A stretch of DNA of 13,244 nucleotides from contig CALATK010000270.1 of assembly GCA_937891805.1 (NCBI GenBank), forward strand, positions 1 to 13,244, written 5' to 3'. Made by a program: the position numbers and the translations under genes. The DNA is from an uncultured Fibrobacter sp. (GTDB taxonomy: Bacteria; Fibrobacterota; Fibrobacteria; Fibrobacterales; Fibrobacteraceae). The notes beneath the pieces are model-generated. The model was not told the DNA's origin. It searched no databases and was given only the letters and a program-made list of their open reading frames with translations. This document shows, in pieces, positions 1-7,022 of the stretch (the stretch's first letter is position 1; every line of letters begins with the position of its first letter).

Positions 1-326
1 TTCTTGACCCATGCGGCGGCCTTGTCCACGTTACGGACGGCCATGCCGAGCACGGTCATCACGAGCTCGGCAACGGCGTTGGCGTTTGCACCCGGGGTGT
101 TGAACACGCAGATGCCCTTCGCGGAAGCCTTGTCGATAGTGATGTTGTTCACGCCAGCGCCGGCGCGGGCGACAGCCAAGAGGCCGTCAAAGTTGTCGGT
201 ATCAACCTGGGCGGAACGCACCAAGATGGCATCCGGATTCTCGACGGAGTCGGAAACCTGGTAGAACGAGCCAAACAGGCTCAAGCCTTTCTTGGAAATG
301 TTGTTCATCGTCTTAATAGTTGCCAT
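1..326 (-). CDS. serA: D-3-phosphoglycerate dehydrogenase, N-terminal part (cut by window edge)
   Basis: SerA oxidises 3-phosphoglycerate with NAD+ in the first step of cytosolic serine synthesis. Only the first 108 codons are visible; the 3' end lies left of the window. The product starts MATIKTMNNISKKGLSLFG and contains the stretches ENPDAILVRS and NFDGLLAVARAGAGVNNI. These are the substrate-domain signatures of 2-hydroxyacid dehydrogenases, where the Arg of the 'RAGAGVNNI' type segment is an active-site residue. NTPGANANAVAEL, the usual hinge into the nucleotide-binding domain, follows. The ATG at 326 has an AAAGGA ribosome site 5-10 bases upstream. The Rossmann GxGxxG motif and any ACT regulatory domain would be outside the window, so another 2-hydroxyacid dehydrogenase cannot be fully excluded. 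The N-terminal segment matches the short SerA form without an extra N-terminal extension. ispG lies upstream on the same strand, 163 bases away. Confidence 0.88.
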   Translation of the reverse strand, partial: MATIKTMNNISKKGLSLFGSFYQVSDSVENPDAILVRSAQVDTDNFDGLLAVARAGAGVNNITIDKASAKGICVFNTPGANANAVAELVMTVLGMAVRNVDKAAAWVK

Positions 327-489
327 TTTTATGTCCTTTGTTAATGTTAAAAAGTTGTGAGGTCGCTTCGCTTTGAGTTATGAGGTCGGCACTTCGTGCC
401 TTTGAGCTTTTACAATCGCGCCTTCGGCGCCAATTTTTTGCTCAAAGCCTTGTGAAACAAGGCGTGCTCATACCCCATAGCCCATACCT
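327..489. repeat. Repeat-rich spacer: heptamers plus hairpin modules
   Basis: This spacer between serA and ispG has no convincing ORF. On the plus strand the module TRTGAGGTCG-(variable)-CTTTGAG occurs twice in tandem, at 356-377 and 379-406. The second has a perfect small hairpin GGCAC-TTC-GTGCC at its centre (388-400). A related inverted copy lies at 440-472, around the hairpin GCCTTG-TGAAA-CAAGGC (447-463). Between them is the hairpin GCGCC-TTC-GGCGC (418-430), followed by a run of six T. At 468-488 there are three degenerate heptamers on the plus strand (TCATACC, CCATAGC, CCATACC) that abut the ispG stop codon. Related modules occur at 9852-9973. I infer an interspersed intergenic repeat family. 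Confidence 0.7.
418..439 (+). terminator. Small GC hairpin followed by T6 (possible terminator)
   Basis: GCGCC-TTC-GGCGC (5-bp stem, 3-base loop) is followed by CAA and six T on the plus strand. It has the shape of a weak intrinsic terminator, but no plus-strand gene lies upstream within the window. The companion hairpin at 447-463 lies just downstream of ispG on the minus strand and has no U-tract directly after it. Either could reduce read-through from ispG into serA. This is inference from shape only. Confidence 0.3.
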
Positions 490-2229
490 CTAAGGTTCTT
501 GCCAGCGGCCTCTTTCCTTAATCAAATTCACGAGTTCCTCGATGGCGTCCTCTTCGGGGATGTTCTTCTTGACAGCCGTCTTGCCTTCGAACAGCGTAAT
601 GCGGCCGGGGCCACCGCCCACGTAGCCGAAGTCGGCGTCGGCCATTTCGCCCGGGCCGTTCACGATGCAGCCCATGATGCCGATGGAAATGTCGGAGAGG
701 TGTCCGAAGCGGGCCTTGATTTTGCCCATCACCTGCTGGATGTCGTAGAGGGTGCGGCCGCAGCTCGGGCAGCTGATAAAGTTCGTCTTGCTGCGGCGGC
801 AGTAGGCGGCCTGCAGAATGTCGAATGCAAGGAGCACGCTTTCCTTAGCGCCCTTGTAGCCGTCAATCACGACGGCGTCGCCAAGACCGTCGGTCACGAG
901 GCTTCCGATATCGGCGGACACGCGGAGCGTATCGCGTTCGCTGTCGTTAATCTTGGCGTAAAGCAGAATGGGGTCTTGGCGACCCGCAGCTTCGAGAGCA
1001 GCGGCAAGAGCGCGCACGCCCGAAACCATCTCGGCGCCGGTATAGCAAAACACGGAACCTGCGGGCACGCTCGCCGGATTCGCGGCGAACCCCGCGATGT
1101 CCATCGCATCCTTGAACTGCACCACGGGGGCGGCATCCAGGCTCGGCAGGGCGAATTCAGCGTTGCGGCGTTCGCCGGTAAGTGCAATCGCGTCGGCCTT
1201 CACGCCGACCTTCACCGGATGAGAACCTCCGATTTCTACGCCGGAAACAGCGACGGGCGTCGTCGCCCTGCGTTCGTAATGGTACGGGTCCTTCTCGAGA
1301 ACCGGCACGTTGTATGCCGTCGGAGCAGCAGGCAAAGCGCAGGCCTTGATGAGTTCCTGCGCCACCGGGACTTCGGCCACCGGATCTTCGGTCAGGGAAA
1401 CACGAATCGTATCTGCCAGGCCATCGAGCAGGAGTGCGCCGATGCCCGCGGCCGACTTAAGTCGTCCGTCGGCACCCGCGCCCGCTTCCGTCACGCCCAC
1501 GTGGAACGGGTACGGCTTGAAGCCTTCCTGCTTGATGCGTGCGGCGAGCATGCGGTAGGCGGCAATCGCCACGCGCGGGTTGCTGCTCTTGAGACTCAGA
1601 ACGACCTGGTCAAAATGTTCGGCTTCGCACACGGCCAAGTATTCCATGGCGCTTTCCACCATGCCTTCCACCGTGTCGCCGTAGCGGTAAATCATACGGG
1701 CCGAGAGCGAACCGTGGTTCACGCCAATGCGAATGGCGCGACCGAGGCGCTTGGCTTCTTGCACGAACGGCGTAAAGGCTTCGGCCACCTTTTCCTTGCC
1801 TTCGTCAAAAGACTTGTCCGTCTGCTGGTCAAGCGTCAAAATGCCCGTATCCACGAAGTTGCCCGGATTGATGCGGACCTTTTCGACCCACTTGAGCGCT
1901 TCGAAAGCGGCCTTCGGCTGGAAGTGGATGTCGGCGGAAACCGGCACCGTGCAGCCGGCAGCTCGCACCTGCTTCATCACTTCCTCGAGTGCGGCAGCAT
2001 CTGCAAATGTCGGAGCGGTAATGCGAACCAGGCCACACCCCACCTTGGCGAGCGCCAAAGTCTCGGCCACAGTCTTCTCGACGTCTTTCGGCTTGGTGGT
2101 GGTCATGGACTGAACTAAAATGGGGGCGTTGCCCCCTATCAAAGCCTCGCCAACGCGGACTTGTACAGTTTCCCTGCGGACGGCATTGAAGCGGTCGGCA
2201 ACATACGGGAATTCGCAAAACTTGGTCAT
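490..2229 (-). CDS. ispG: 4-hydroxy-3-methylbut-2-en-1-yl diphosphate synthase, long form (IspG/GcpE)
   Basis: IspG is the cytosolic [4Fe-4S] enzyme that reductively converts methylerythritol cyclodiphosphate to HMBPP, the penultimate step of the MEP isoprenoid pathway. The 579-residue product begins with a TIM-barrel (TVQVRVGEALIGGNAPILVQSMTT, about 20-43; RITAPTFAD; VPVSADIHF). It ends with the Fe-S domain: SCPSC (Cys487, Cys490) and GCIVNGPGE (Cys521, Glu528), matching the three cluster cysteines and catalytic Glu of the family. E. coli IspG has about 370 residues. The extra roughly 200 residues between barrel and Fe-S domain (about 300-475) are the insertion of the long form known from Bacteroidetes, chlamydiae and plants. 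I chose the ATG at 2229 because the family N-terminus starts near there. An in-frame GTG at 2271 would add 14 residues. Neither start has a well-placed ribosome site, though a GGGAGGG lies about 13 bases before the GTG. The gene is divergent from metK. Confidence 0.95.
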   Translation of the reverse strand: MTKFCEFPYVADRFNAVRRETVQVRVGEALIGGNAPILVQSMTTTKPKDVEKTVAETLALAKVGCGLVRITAPTFADAAALEEVMKQVRAAGCTVPVSADIHFQPKAAFEALKWVEKVRINPGNFVDTGILTLDQQTDKSFDEGKEKVAEAFTPFVQEAKRLGRAIRIGVNHGSLSARMIYRYGDTVEGMVESAMEYLAVCEAEHFDQVVLSLKSSNPRVAIAAYRMLAARIKQEGFKPYPFHVGVTEAGAGADGRLKSAAGIGALLLDGLADTIRVSLTEDPVAEVPVAQELIKACALPAAPTAYNVPVLEKDPYHYERRATTPVAVSGVEIGGSHPVKVGVKADAIALTGERRNAEFALPSLDAAPVVQFKDAMDIAGFAANPASVPAGSVFCYTGAEMVSGVRALAAALEAAGRQDPILLYAKINDSERDTLRVSADIGSLVTDGLGDAVVIDGYKGAKESVLLAFDILQAAYCRRSKTNFISCPSCGRTLYDIQQVMGKIKARFGHLSDISIGIMGCIVNGPGEMADADFGYVGGGPGRITLFEGKTAVKKNIPEEDAIEELVNLIKERGRWQEP

Positions 2230-2415
2230 GGTGCCAAATTTAGAAAATGACACCCGCCCTAGCAACAGCACCTATCTATTTTACCCTCCCCCGTTGCCAC
2301 CTTTTATGCATTTTTGTAGATTTATGCATAGAATAACTCAACCCGTTTTTCCTGCGCTTGGGAATGATCAAAAATGCGACATTCTTTTCGGTGTTGGAAA
2401 CATCAAGGAGCCATA
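2230..2415. promoter_or_regulatory. Divergent ispG/metK promoter region with repeated TTTATGCAT
   Basis: The 186-base spacer holds control signals for both genes. For metK, TTGCCA (2294-2299) and TAGATT (2317-2322) are separated by 17 bases and form a plausible sigma-70-like promoter. The 9-mer TTTATGCAT occurs twice (2303-2311 and 2321-2329), 18 bases apart, each containing the palindrome ATGCAT. One copy lies between the proposed -35 and -10, and the other immediately after the -10, so a repressor site is possible. I saw no conserved SAM-riboswitch core. A good ribosome site AAGGAG (2405-2410) sits 5 bases before the metK ATG. Confidence 0.45.
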
Positions 2416-3606
2416 ATGGCACACTATCTTTTTACCTCTGAATCCGTGTCCAAAGGACACCCAGACAAAGTTTGCGACCAAATTTCGGACGCCATCCTCG
2501 ACGCCTGTCTTGCCCAGGACCCCAAAAGCCGTGTAGCCTGCGAAACTCTGGTGAACACGGGTCTCGTCGTGATTTCCGGTGAAATCACCACCAAGGCAGT
2601 AATCGACTACCAACAGATTGCCCGCAAGACCATCAAGAATATCGGTTACGTAAACCCGGAACTGGCCTTTGACTACAAGGGTTGCTCCGTTCTCGTCGCC
2701 CTAGACAAGCAGTCCCCAGACATTGCCCAGGGCGTTAACGCCAAAGCAGCCGAGGGCAAGAAAGACGACAAGCAGGGTGCCGGCGACCAGGGTATGATGT
2801 TCGGCTACGCCGTGAACGAAACCAAGGAGCTGATGCCGCTCCCGATTAGCCTCGCCCACAAACTCATGGAAGAAATTCAGAACCTCCGCGAAACGGGCAA
2901 GATCAAGTGGCTCCGTCCCGACGCCAAGTCCCAGGTGACGGTTGAATACGACGAAAACGACAAGCCGGTCCGCGTGGACACCGTGGTCATCTCCACCCAA
3001 CACGACGAATTCGTGAACGGTAAGGAGCTCAAGCACTCTACCATCGAAAAGGAAATCATCGAGAAGCTCATTAAGAAGGTAATTCCCGCGAAACTCCTGG
3101 ACAAGAAGACCCGTTACCTGGTAAACCCCACCGGCAAGTTCGTGGTGGGTGGCCCCCACGGTGACTGCGGACTCACCGGACGCAAGATTATCGTCGACAC
3201 CTACGGCGGCATGGGCCGTCACGGTGGTGGCGCCTTTAGCGGCAAGGATCCGAGTAAGGTGGACCGCAGCGCCGCTTACGCCGCACGCTACGTAGCAAAG
3301 AACATCGTAGCTGCTGGACTTGCCTACCGCTGCGAAGTCCAGTTGGCCTACGCCATCGGCTACAGCAAGCCCGTGTCCGTGCTGGTGAATACCTTCGGCA
3401 CCGGCAAGATCGACGACCGCAAGATCGAAGGAATTGTCGCCAAGGTATTCGACCTCTCGCCCGCCGGTATCGAAAAGATGCTGGACCTGCGCAAGCCGGG
3501 TTACGTGGTTACCGCCGCCCTCGGCCATTTTGGCCGCACGGGTGCCCGTTTCACGTGGGAAAAGACCGACAAGGCCGCTACACTGAAGAAACTCGCCAAG
3601 GTGTAA
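2416..3606 (+). CDS. metK: S-adenosylmethionine synthetase (methionine adenosyltransferase)
   Basis: MetK makes S-adenosylmethionine from methionine and ATP in the cytosol, normally as a tetramer with Mg2+ and K+. The product has 396 residues, close to the roughly 384 of E. coli MetK. Visible signatures are GHPDK (14-18, with the catalytic His15), GAGDQG (121-126, the first family signature, ATP/Met site), [21 protein letters not shown] before residue 266, and [19 protein letters not shown] (from about 270, the second signature with the ATP-phosphate Lys and Asp). The start at 2416 is set by AAGGAG five bases upstream and by the [18 protein letters not shown] family N-terminus. The 14 extra upstream codons of the open frame are not needed. 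The gene appears monocistronic, ending at a strong terminator 31 bases downstream. Confidence 0.97.
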   Translation: MAHYLFTSESVSKGHPDKVCDQISDAILDACLAQDPKSRVACETLVNTGLVVISGEITTKAVIDYQQIARKTIKNIGYVNPELAFDYKGCSVLVALDKQSPDIAQGVNAKAAEGKKDDKQGAGDQGMMFGYAVNETKELMPLPISLAHKLMEEIQNLRETGKIKWLRPDAKSQVTVEYDENDKPVRVDTVVISTQHDEFVNGKELKHSTIEKEIIEKLIKKVIPAKLLDKKTRYLVNPTGKFVVGGPHGDCGLTGRKIIVDTYGGMGRHGGGAFSGKDPSKVDRSAAYAARYVAKNIVAAGLAYRCEVQLAYAIGYSKPVSVLVNTFGTGKIDDRKIEGIVAKVFDLSPAGIEKMLDLRKPGYVVTAALGHFGRTGARFTWEKTDKAATLKKLAKV

Positions 3607-3636
3607 AATCCTTTGGACAGAATCCTTTGTTCATAA

Positions 3637-3668
3637 AAAGAGTTCCCTGGTTAGGGAACTCTTTTTTT
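3637..3668. terminator. Bidirectional intrinsic terminator between metK and the FISUMP gene
   Basis: A perfect 12-bp stem (3637-3648 with 3653-3664, arms AAAGAGTTCCCT / AGGGAACTCTTT) encloses a GGTT loop. On the plus strand it runs into a T7 tract (3662-3668) and terminates metK. On the minus strand the A5 tract (3635-3639) becomes a U-tract, so it also terminates the convergent FISUMP gene ending at 3695. Confidence 0.92.
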
Positions 3669-3694
3669 CTATAAAGTAAATCGACAACAAATTC

Positions 3695-6193
3695 CTAGTC
3701 CACAATGCAGCGCACGGAATAGCCCAACTGTTTTGGAGCCTGCCAGTATTCCGCCTTGGCGCCGGATGTGACATGCAGGACATGTCCATAATAATTATCA
3801 AAATTGGTGGACCAGAAACCGGTCATTTCACCTGCATTTTCAAAACTTCCGCCATAGCCCTCTTCCCAGCGACCTGCCGGGTAAGCCGAAAATCCGTAGG
3901 TGTCAGTGCCATTGCCGCTGTTCCAGCCGGACTTGGCCTTCAGCGCCGTCCCTGCCGTCGCGGAGCCTTCGGCTGTGGCGTTACCTCCACCCACAAGGGT
4001 AAGCATTGTCTGCATTTCGTCGTAACTGGGCAGGTGAGAACCGGCGGGGCATATTCCCTGGACATTTTTCTTTGCCTTGACTAGGGCTACCAAATCACTG
4101 CACCCGTCACCTTCACCGTATCCGCAATTTGTCTTGCTGGAATCCATAGCACCACCCCAGGTGTAAAGCCTTCCGTACTTGGAGCAATTGGCGTCATCTT
4201 CGCCGTAGCAGACACTTCCATAGGCCTTGTAATTCAGGTTTTCGGCCATCCATACCTGGTCCCCGATCTTTACGGTCTTGTAAACCTTGGTGTCACGGGA
4301 ATCCTTCAGACTTCCATAAATAATCTTGCTTTCTTTCGCAGTGTTGTTTACGCAGCGTACGGAAAACTCCAGACCTTCGGGCGGTTCACGCGTCCAAGCC
4401 CATTGCACGCCATCCGTAAAGGTAAGGACCTTGAGCCCCGCCGAATTCATCCAACCGGCGTAGTCGCTGGGATACAGGTCTGTGGGGGCCTCGTCCCATC
4501 CAGCCATCCAGAAGCCGGTCGCGGCACCCTTGCCGTCACAAGCCGAGGTCCGCGCGTCACATTTGCCTGCTGGCAACGCGGAGAACCCGACAATATCCGT
4601 TCCCTTTTTGGACCAGTCGTTTTTCGCCCTCAGGGCATTGAACGGGGAATCTCCTTTAACGTTGACAGAATCAAGCAGCGACGCAATTTGAATTTTCTTA
4701 AGAGAATCAATCTTGCCAGAATTTATCAGTTCCTTCAAGGCGGCAGCAGTCTGATGCGCCATCGGGTCATACCCGGTAATGGAATTCACATAGTTAAACA
4801 AGGTGAGAATTTCCGTATGACTCGGCAGGTGCCAGCCATCGGGGCAAATTCCCTGGACATGTTCGCCAGACTTGACTTTTTTCGCCAATGCGTTGCAATC
4901 CTCCGTCGGTTCTTGCCCCATACCCATGTCTATGCCACAACCCGTCTTGACCGTATCCATCACGGCTCCCCAGGTGTAGAGCCTGCCATACTTGATGCAG
5001 TTATCGGAATCGCCGCCATAGCAGGCATTCCCGTAAATCGAGCCACCCGCCTTGTAGGCATAGTTCAAGTTTTCGGCCATCCATTCCTGATTCCCAATTA
5101 CAACGGTCTTGTAGGTCTTGTTGTCACGCTTATCAGTCAAGCTGCCATAGCTGAAATCGCCCGAAGAGCCATCATCCGTCTTGGAGGCCAGTTTCCACTC
5201 GTTGGCGGCACAACGGTAATCTTCGCCATAAGTCGCACTCAACTCGTTCTTGTTCTTCTTGGTCATCCCTGCGGTTTCGGCATCGCACTCGCCCAACTTG
5301 AAGTTGTTCCACCAGAAGCGCTTGAAGAACTTCTCGAAGGCAGGAACATCTTCGCCCAGTTCCCAGGACCTGATGTTGGCTCGGATTTTAGCAAGGTCGG
5401 CAGTGCACGCCCAATCGGCGATATCCGTCTTTTCATTCTCGTCATCCCAAGAGCCGTCCTTTTCGATGTCGCTGGCAAAACCCGCCAAGCGGTCGGAAAG
5501 CTTGCCCTCGGTAAGTTTCCCCTGCATCAAGATGCTTATGGCCAGAAGGGCCGCATTGTCATCCCCCTTCGCAAAGATATCCAGGTCTTCGGCAGAGGCA
5601 TTGTCCACCTCTATCCCGAAGGCCTTGAACACATCGGACTCGGCTTTTTTCTTTGCCGAGGAAATCGTCTCGCCAGAACCCACGAGTTCAATAACCCTTT
5701 CATACTCCAAATGGGTAAGCAAGTTGATGTTCGCCTTTTCCCGTTCAGAAAGATCTACCAGGGCGTTCAAGGTAATCTGGCTCTTGGAAACCTCGCCGGT
5801 CACTTCGTTGCGGTAGAAGCCCTCCGTTTCTAGCAGGGCAAATTGCGACTTGAGGGAAATGTCCTTTATAAGGAACGTTCCCGTGTCGCTGGCGATTTTA
5901 CCCTTAAAACTCTTTCCCGTCTGGTAAAGTTTCCCGGATTCTACCAGGGTTGCTCCATCCAGTTCTTGCACGGTAATACTAGACCCCTGAAGGAACGGTC
6001 CCTTCTGGGAAACTCCCGCCACAGTACGATCTTCTATCGCGATAATCTGGGTCTCTTCGCTGGTGCCGCCAGCATGTTTGTCGTTGCTGCAAGCGGCGAG
6101 AAGTAAAAGAATCAAGGAGATTGCCGCAGTCGCTACGCTCCTTCGCAATGACGTTTGTGTCAGAACAATCTGATTATTTTCCATATTAAGCAT
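3695..6193 (-). CDS. Surface lipoprotein with two FISUMP (Fibrobacter major paralogous) domains
   Basis: This is an 832-residue exported lipoprotein of unknown function. Residues 1-35 form a lipoprotein signal peptide: Arg17-Arg18, a hydrophobic run, and lipobox LLAAC with Cys35 as the lipidated residue. Residues about 55-190 are an N-terminal domain (KGPFLQGSSITVQELDG, GFYRNEVTGEV, NINLLTHLEYERV) that recurs in Fibrobacter surface proteins. Two FISUMP domains follow, at about 350-620 and 627-832. Both carry YKTV.IG.Q.WMAENLNY, a CYG...NC.KYGRLYTWG cysteine-rich segment, VQGICP.G.HLPS, FSA.PAG and a final SVRC. Paired Cys suggest disulfides outside the cytoplasm. The first copy has an insertion between HLPS and FSALPAG that the second lacks. 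The start at 6193 has AGGAG 7-8 bases upstream and overlaps the upstream gene's stop by 8 bases; ATG at 6184 is an alternative. Codons 14-26 lie in an interspersed repeat. Its substrate is not known; a surface or adhesion role is inference. Confidence 0.9.
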   Translation of the reverse strand: MLNMENNQIVLTQTSLRRSVATAAISLILLLLAACSNDKHAGGTSEETQIIAIEDRTVAGVSQKGPFLQGSSITVQELDGATLVESGKLYQTGKSFKGKIASDTGTFLIKDISLKSQFALLETEGFYRNEVTGEVSKSQITLNALVDLSEREKANINLLTHLEYERVIELVGSGETISSAKKKAESDVFKAFGIEVDNASAEDLDIFAKGDDNAALLAISILMQGKLTEGKLSDRLAGFASDIEKDGSWDDENEKTDIADWACTADLAKIRANIRSWELGEDVPAFEKFFKRFWWNNFKLGECDAETAGMTKKNKNELSATYGEDYRCAANEWKLASKTDDGSSGDFSYGSLTDKRDNKTYKTVVIGNQEWMAENLNYAYKAGGSIYGNACYGGDSDNCIKYGRLYTWGAVMDTVKTGCGIDMGMGQEPTEDCNALAKKVKSGEHVQGICPDGWHLPSHTEILTLFNYVNSITGYDPMAHQTAAALKELINSGKIDSLKKIQIASLLDSVNVKGDSPFNALRAKNDWSKKGTDIVGFSALPAGKCDARTSACDGKGAATGFWMAGWDEAPTDLYPSDYAGWMNSAGLKVLTFTDGVQWAWTREPPEGLEFSVRCVNNTAKESKIIYGSLKDSRDTKVYKTVKIGDQVWMAENLNYKAYGSVCYGEDDANCSKYGRLYTWGGAMDSSKTNCGYGEGDGCSDLVALVKAKKNVQGICPAGSHLPSYDEMQTMLTLVGGGNATAEGSATAGTALKAKSGWNSGNGTDTYGFSAYPAGRWEEGYGGSFENAGEMTGFWSTNFDNYYGHVLHVTSGAKAEYWQAPKQLGYSVRCIVD
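6116..6153 (-). repeat. Interspersed REP-like element inside the signal-peptide coding region
   Basis: On the minus strand the 38 bases begin CGTCATTGCGAAGGAGCG and end GCGGCAATCTCC, with ATTGC and GCAAT as inverted ends and an imperfectly palindromic middle. From memory, this closely matches a widespread bacterial interspersed repeat of the form CGTCATTGCGA-GGAGCG-AGCGAC-GCGGCAATCTC that normally sits between genes. Here it supplies codons 14-26 of the lipoprotein (TSLRRSVATAAIS), i.e. the Arg-Arg n-region and the start of the hydrophobic core of the signal peptide. Family membership rests on recalled consensus, not a search. Confidence 0.65.
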
Positions 6194-7022
6194 TCTGCAT
6201 CTCCTGTATGTTTTTTGTCAAAGGGAATAGTTGAAGGTTCAGGCGGTAGACACGGTCCATGCCGTCGTCTTCGGTGGCGATGGCCACCACCTTCTTGCGG
6301 AATTCCGCCAGTTCTTCCACAATTTTCTTGTAGGCTCTCTGGGTAAGACCCATGGTAATGCCCGAAACGTTCCTCTCCGAAAGAGGCAAGTTCTTGATGG
6401 CGTCCAGCGCAAAGCCCCCCATCTGCAGGTGCATCTGCTGAATGGTCAGGGGAACGAAACTCATTTCGCCCGTGGAGACCGACTTATCCGACTGGCTGTA
6501 GGATCCGTCCCGGTTTTTCACCAGAAGGCCGAGACTTTCCAGATAGCGCACGGATTCCTTCACCTCACTGGCCGTCAGCTTGGGCAGGCAGCAGTCCGCC
6601 ACCTTCTTGGGAAACATTCCCGGCACATGGGGAACCAATTCGCGAAGCACGGGATTTTTCCAGGATTCGTAATACCCCATAGAATCCTTGCCCAGAACGT
6701 TCACCTTGTGGGCCTGGGCAAGGGCCTGCATCTCATCGTAGGCCTTTTTTCTGGCGGGCCCCAACTTGGACTGGTTGTAGGTGACCAGGGACTTGAAATA
6801 CGCTTTTTCGAAGCCCTCCAGGCCCATGGCCTGGGCGACGCGGTCGGCACCAGTCCCCCGAAGGGAACTCTTGCCTTCGCTGACCAGCTTGAGGAACACC
6901 GGCGAAACATAACCGGCCCGCCGGGCGAAATCGCGCCAAGTAAGGCTGTGGCGCTGCTTGTTCTCGGTAAACCATTGCCGCATGAACTCGCGATAGTCTT
7001 GAAAATTGGTTACTGATTGCAT
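6186..7022 (-). CDS. TIGR02147/DUF4423-family protein, putative DNA-binding regulator
   Basis: This 278-residue cytosolic protein belongs to the TIGR02147 family, a large paralogous set in Fibrobacter. The family pattern is clear: an N-terminal DYREFMRQWF segment, a helix-turn-helix-like region at about 30-55 (RDFARRAGYVSPVFLKLVSEGK), FKSLVTYNQSK, YYESWKNPVLRELV near residue 120, a winged-helix-like SVRYLESLGLLVKNRDGSY at about 155-175, and the C-terminal RVYRLNLQLFPLT. It lacks a signal peptide and membrane segments. Its stop (6186-6188) lies inside the start of the FISUMP lipoprotein gene (8-base overlap). The two are therefore co-transcribed and probably translationally coupled, which suggests it regulates, or shares a pathway with, that lipoprotein. 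The DNA-binding role is inferred from the HTH-like segment; no experimental function is known to me. The ATG at 7022 fits the family N-terminus, although only a poorly spaced CAGGG precedes it. Confidence 0.88.
   Translation of the reverse strand: MQSVTNFQDYREFMRQWFTENKQRHSLTWRDFARRAGYVSPVFLKLVSEGKSSLRGTGADRVAQAMGLEGFEKAYFKSLVTYNQSKLGPARKKAYDEMQALAQAHKVNVLGKDSMGYYESWKNPVLRELVPHVPGMFPKKVADCCLPKLTASEVKESVRYLESLGLLVKNRDGSYSQSDKSVSTGEMSFVPLTIQQMHLQMGGFALDAIKNLPLSERNVSGITMGLTQRAYKKIVEELAEFRKKVVAIATEDDGMDRVYRLNLQLFPLTKNIQEMQNA

Noticed and set aside
4..264. Plus-strand 86-codon open frame at the left edge
   Set aside because: The minus strand encodes a clear SerA N-terminus with a ribosome site, so this is antisense noise.
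499..2118. 539-codon open frame on the plus strand opposite ispG
   Set aside because: It lies entirely antisense to a well-supported enzyme, has no recognisable domains and is rich in His/Arg/Ala as expected from a codon-bias shadow.
2230..2271. 14-residue N-terminal extension of IspG from GTG 2271
   Set aside because: The family N-terminus begins close to the ATG at 2229; the extension adds no family-like sequence. It stays possible because a purine-rich stretch precedes the GTG.
2330..2415. SAM riboswitch upstream of metK
   Set aside because: I could not find the stems or conserved internal loops of known SAM-sensing RNAs in the leader; only promoter-like and repeat motifs are seen.
4403..5833. 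476-codon plus-strand open frame opposite the FISUMP lipoprotein gene
   Set aside because: The minus-strand frame has a signal peptide, lipobox and two repeated domains. The plus-strand translation has no domain pattern and looks like a shadow frame.
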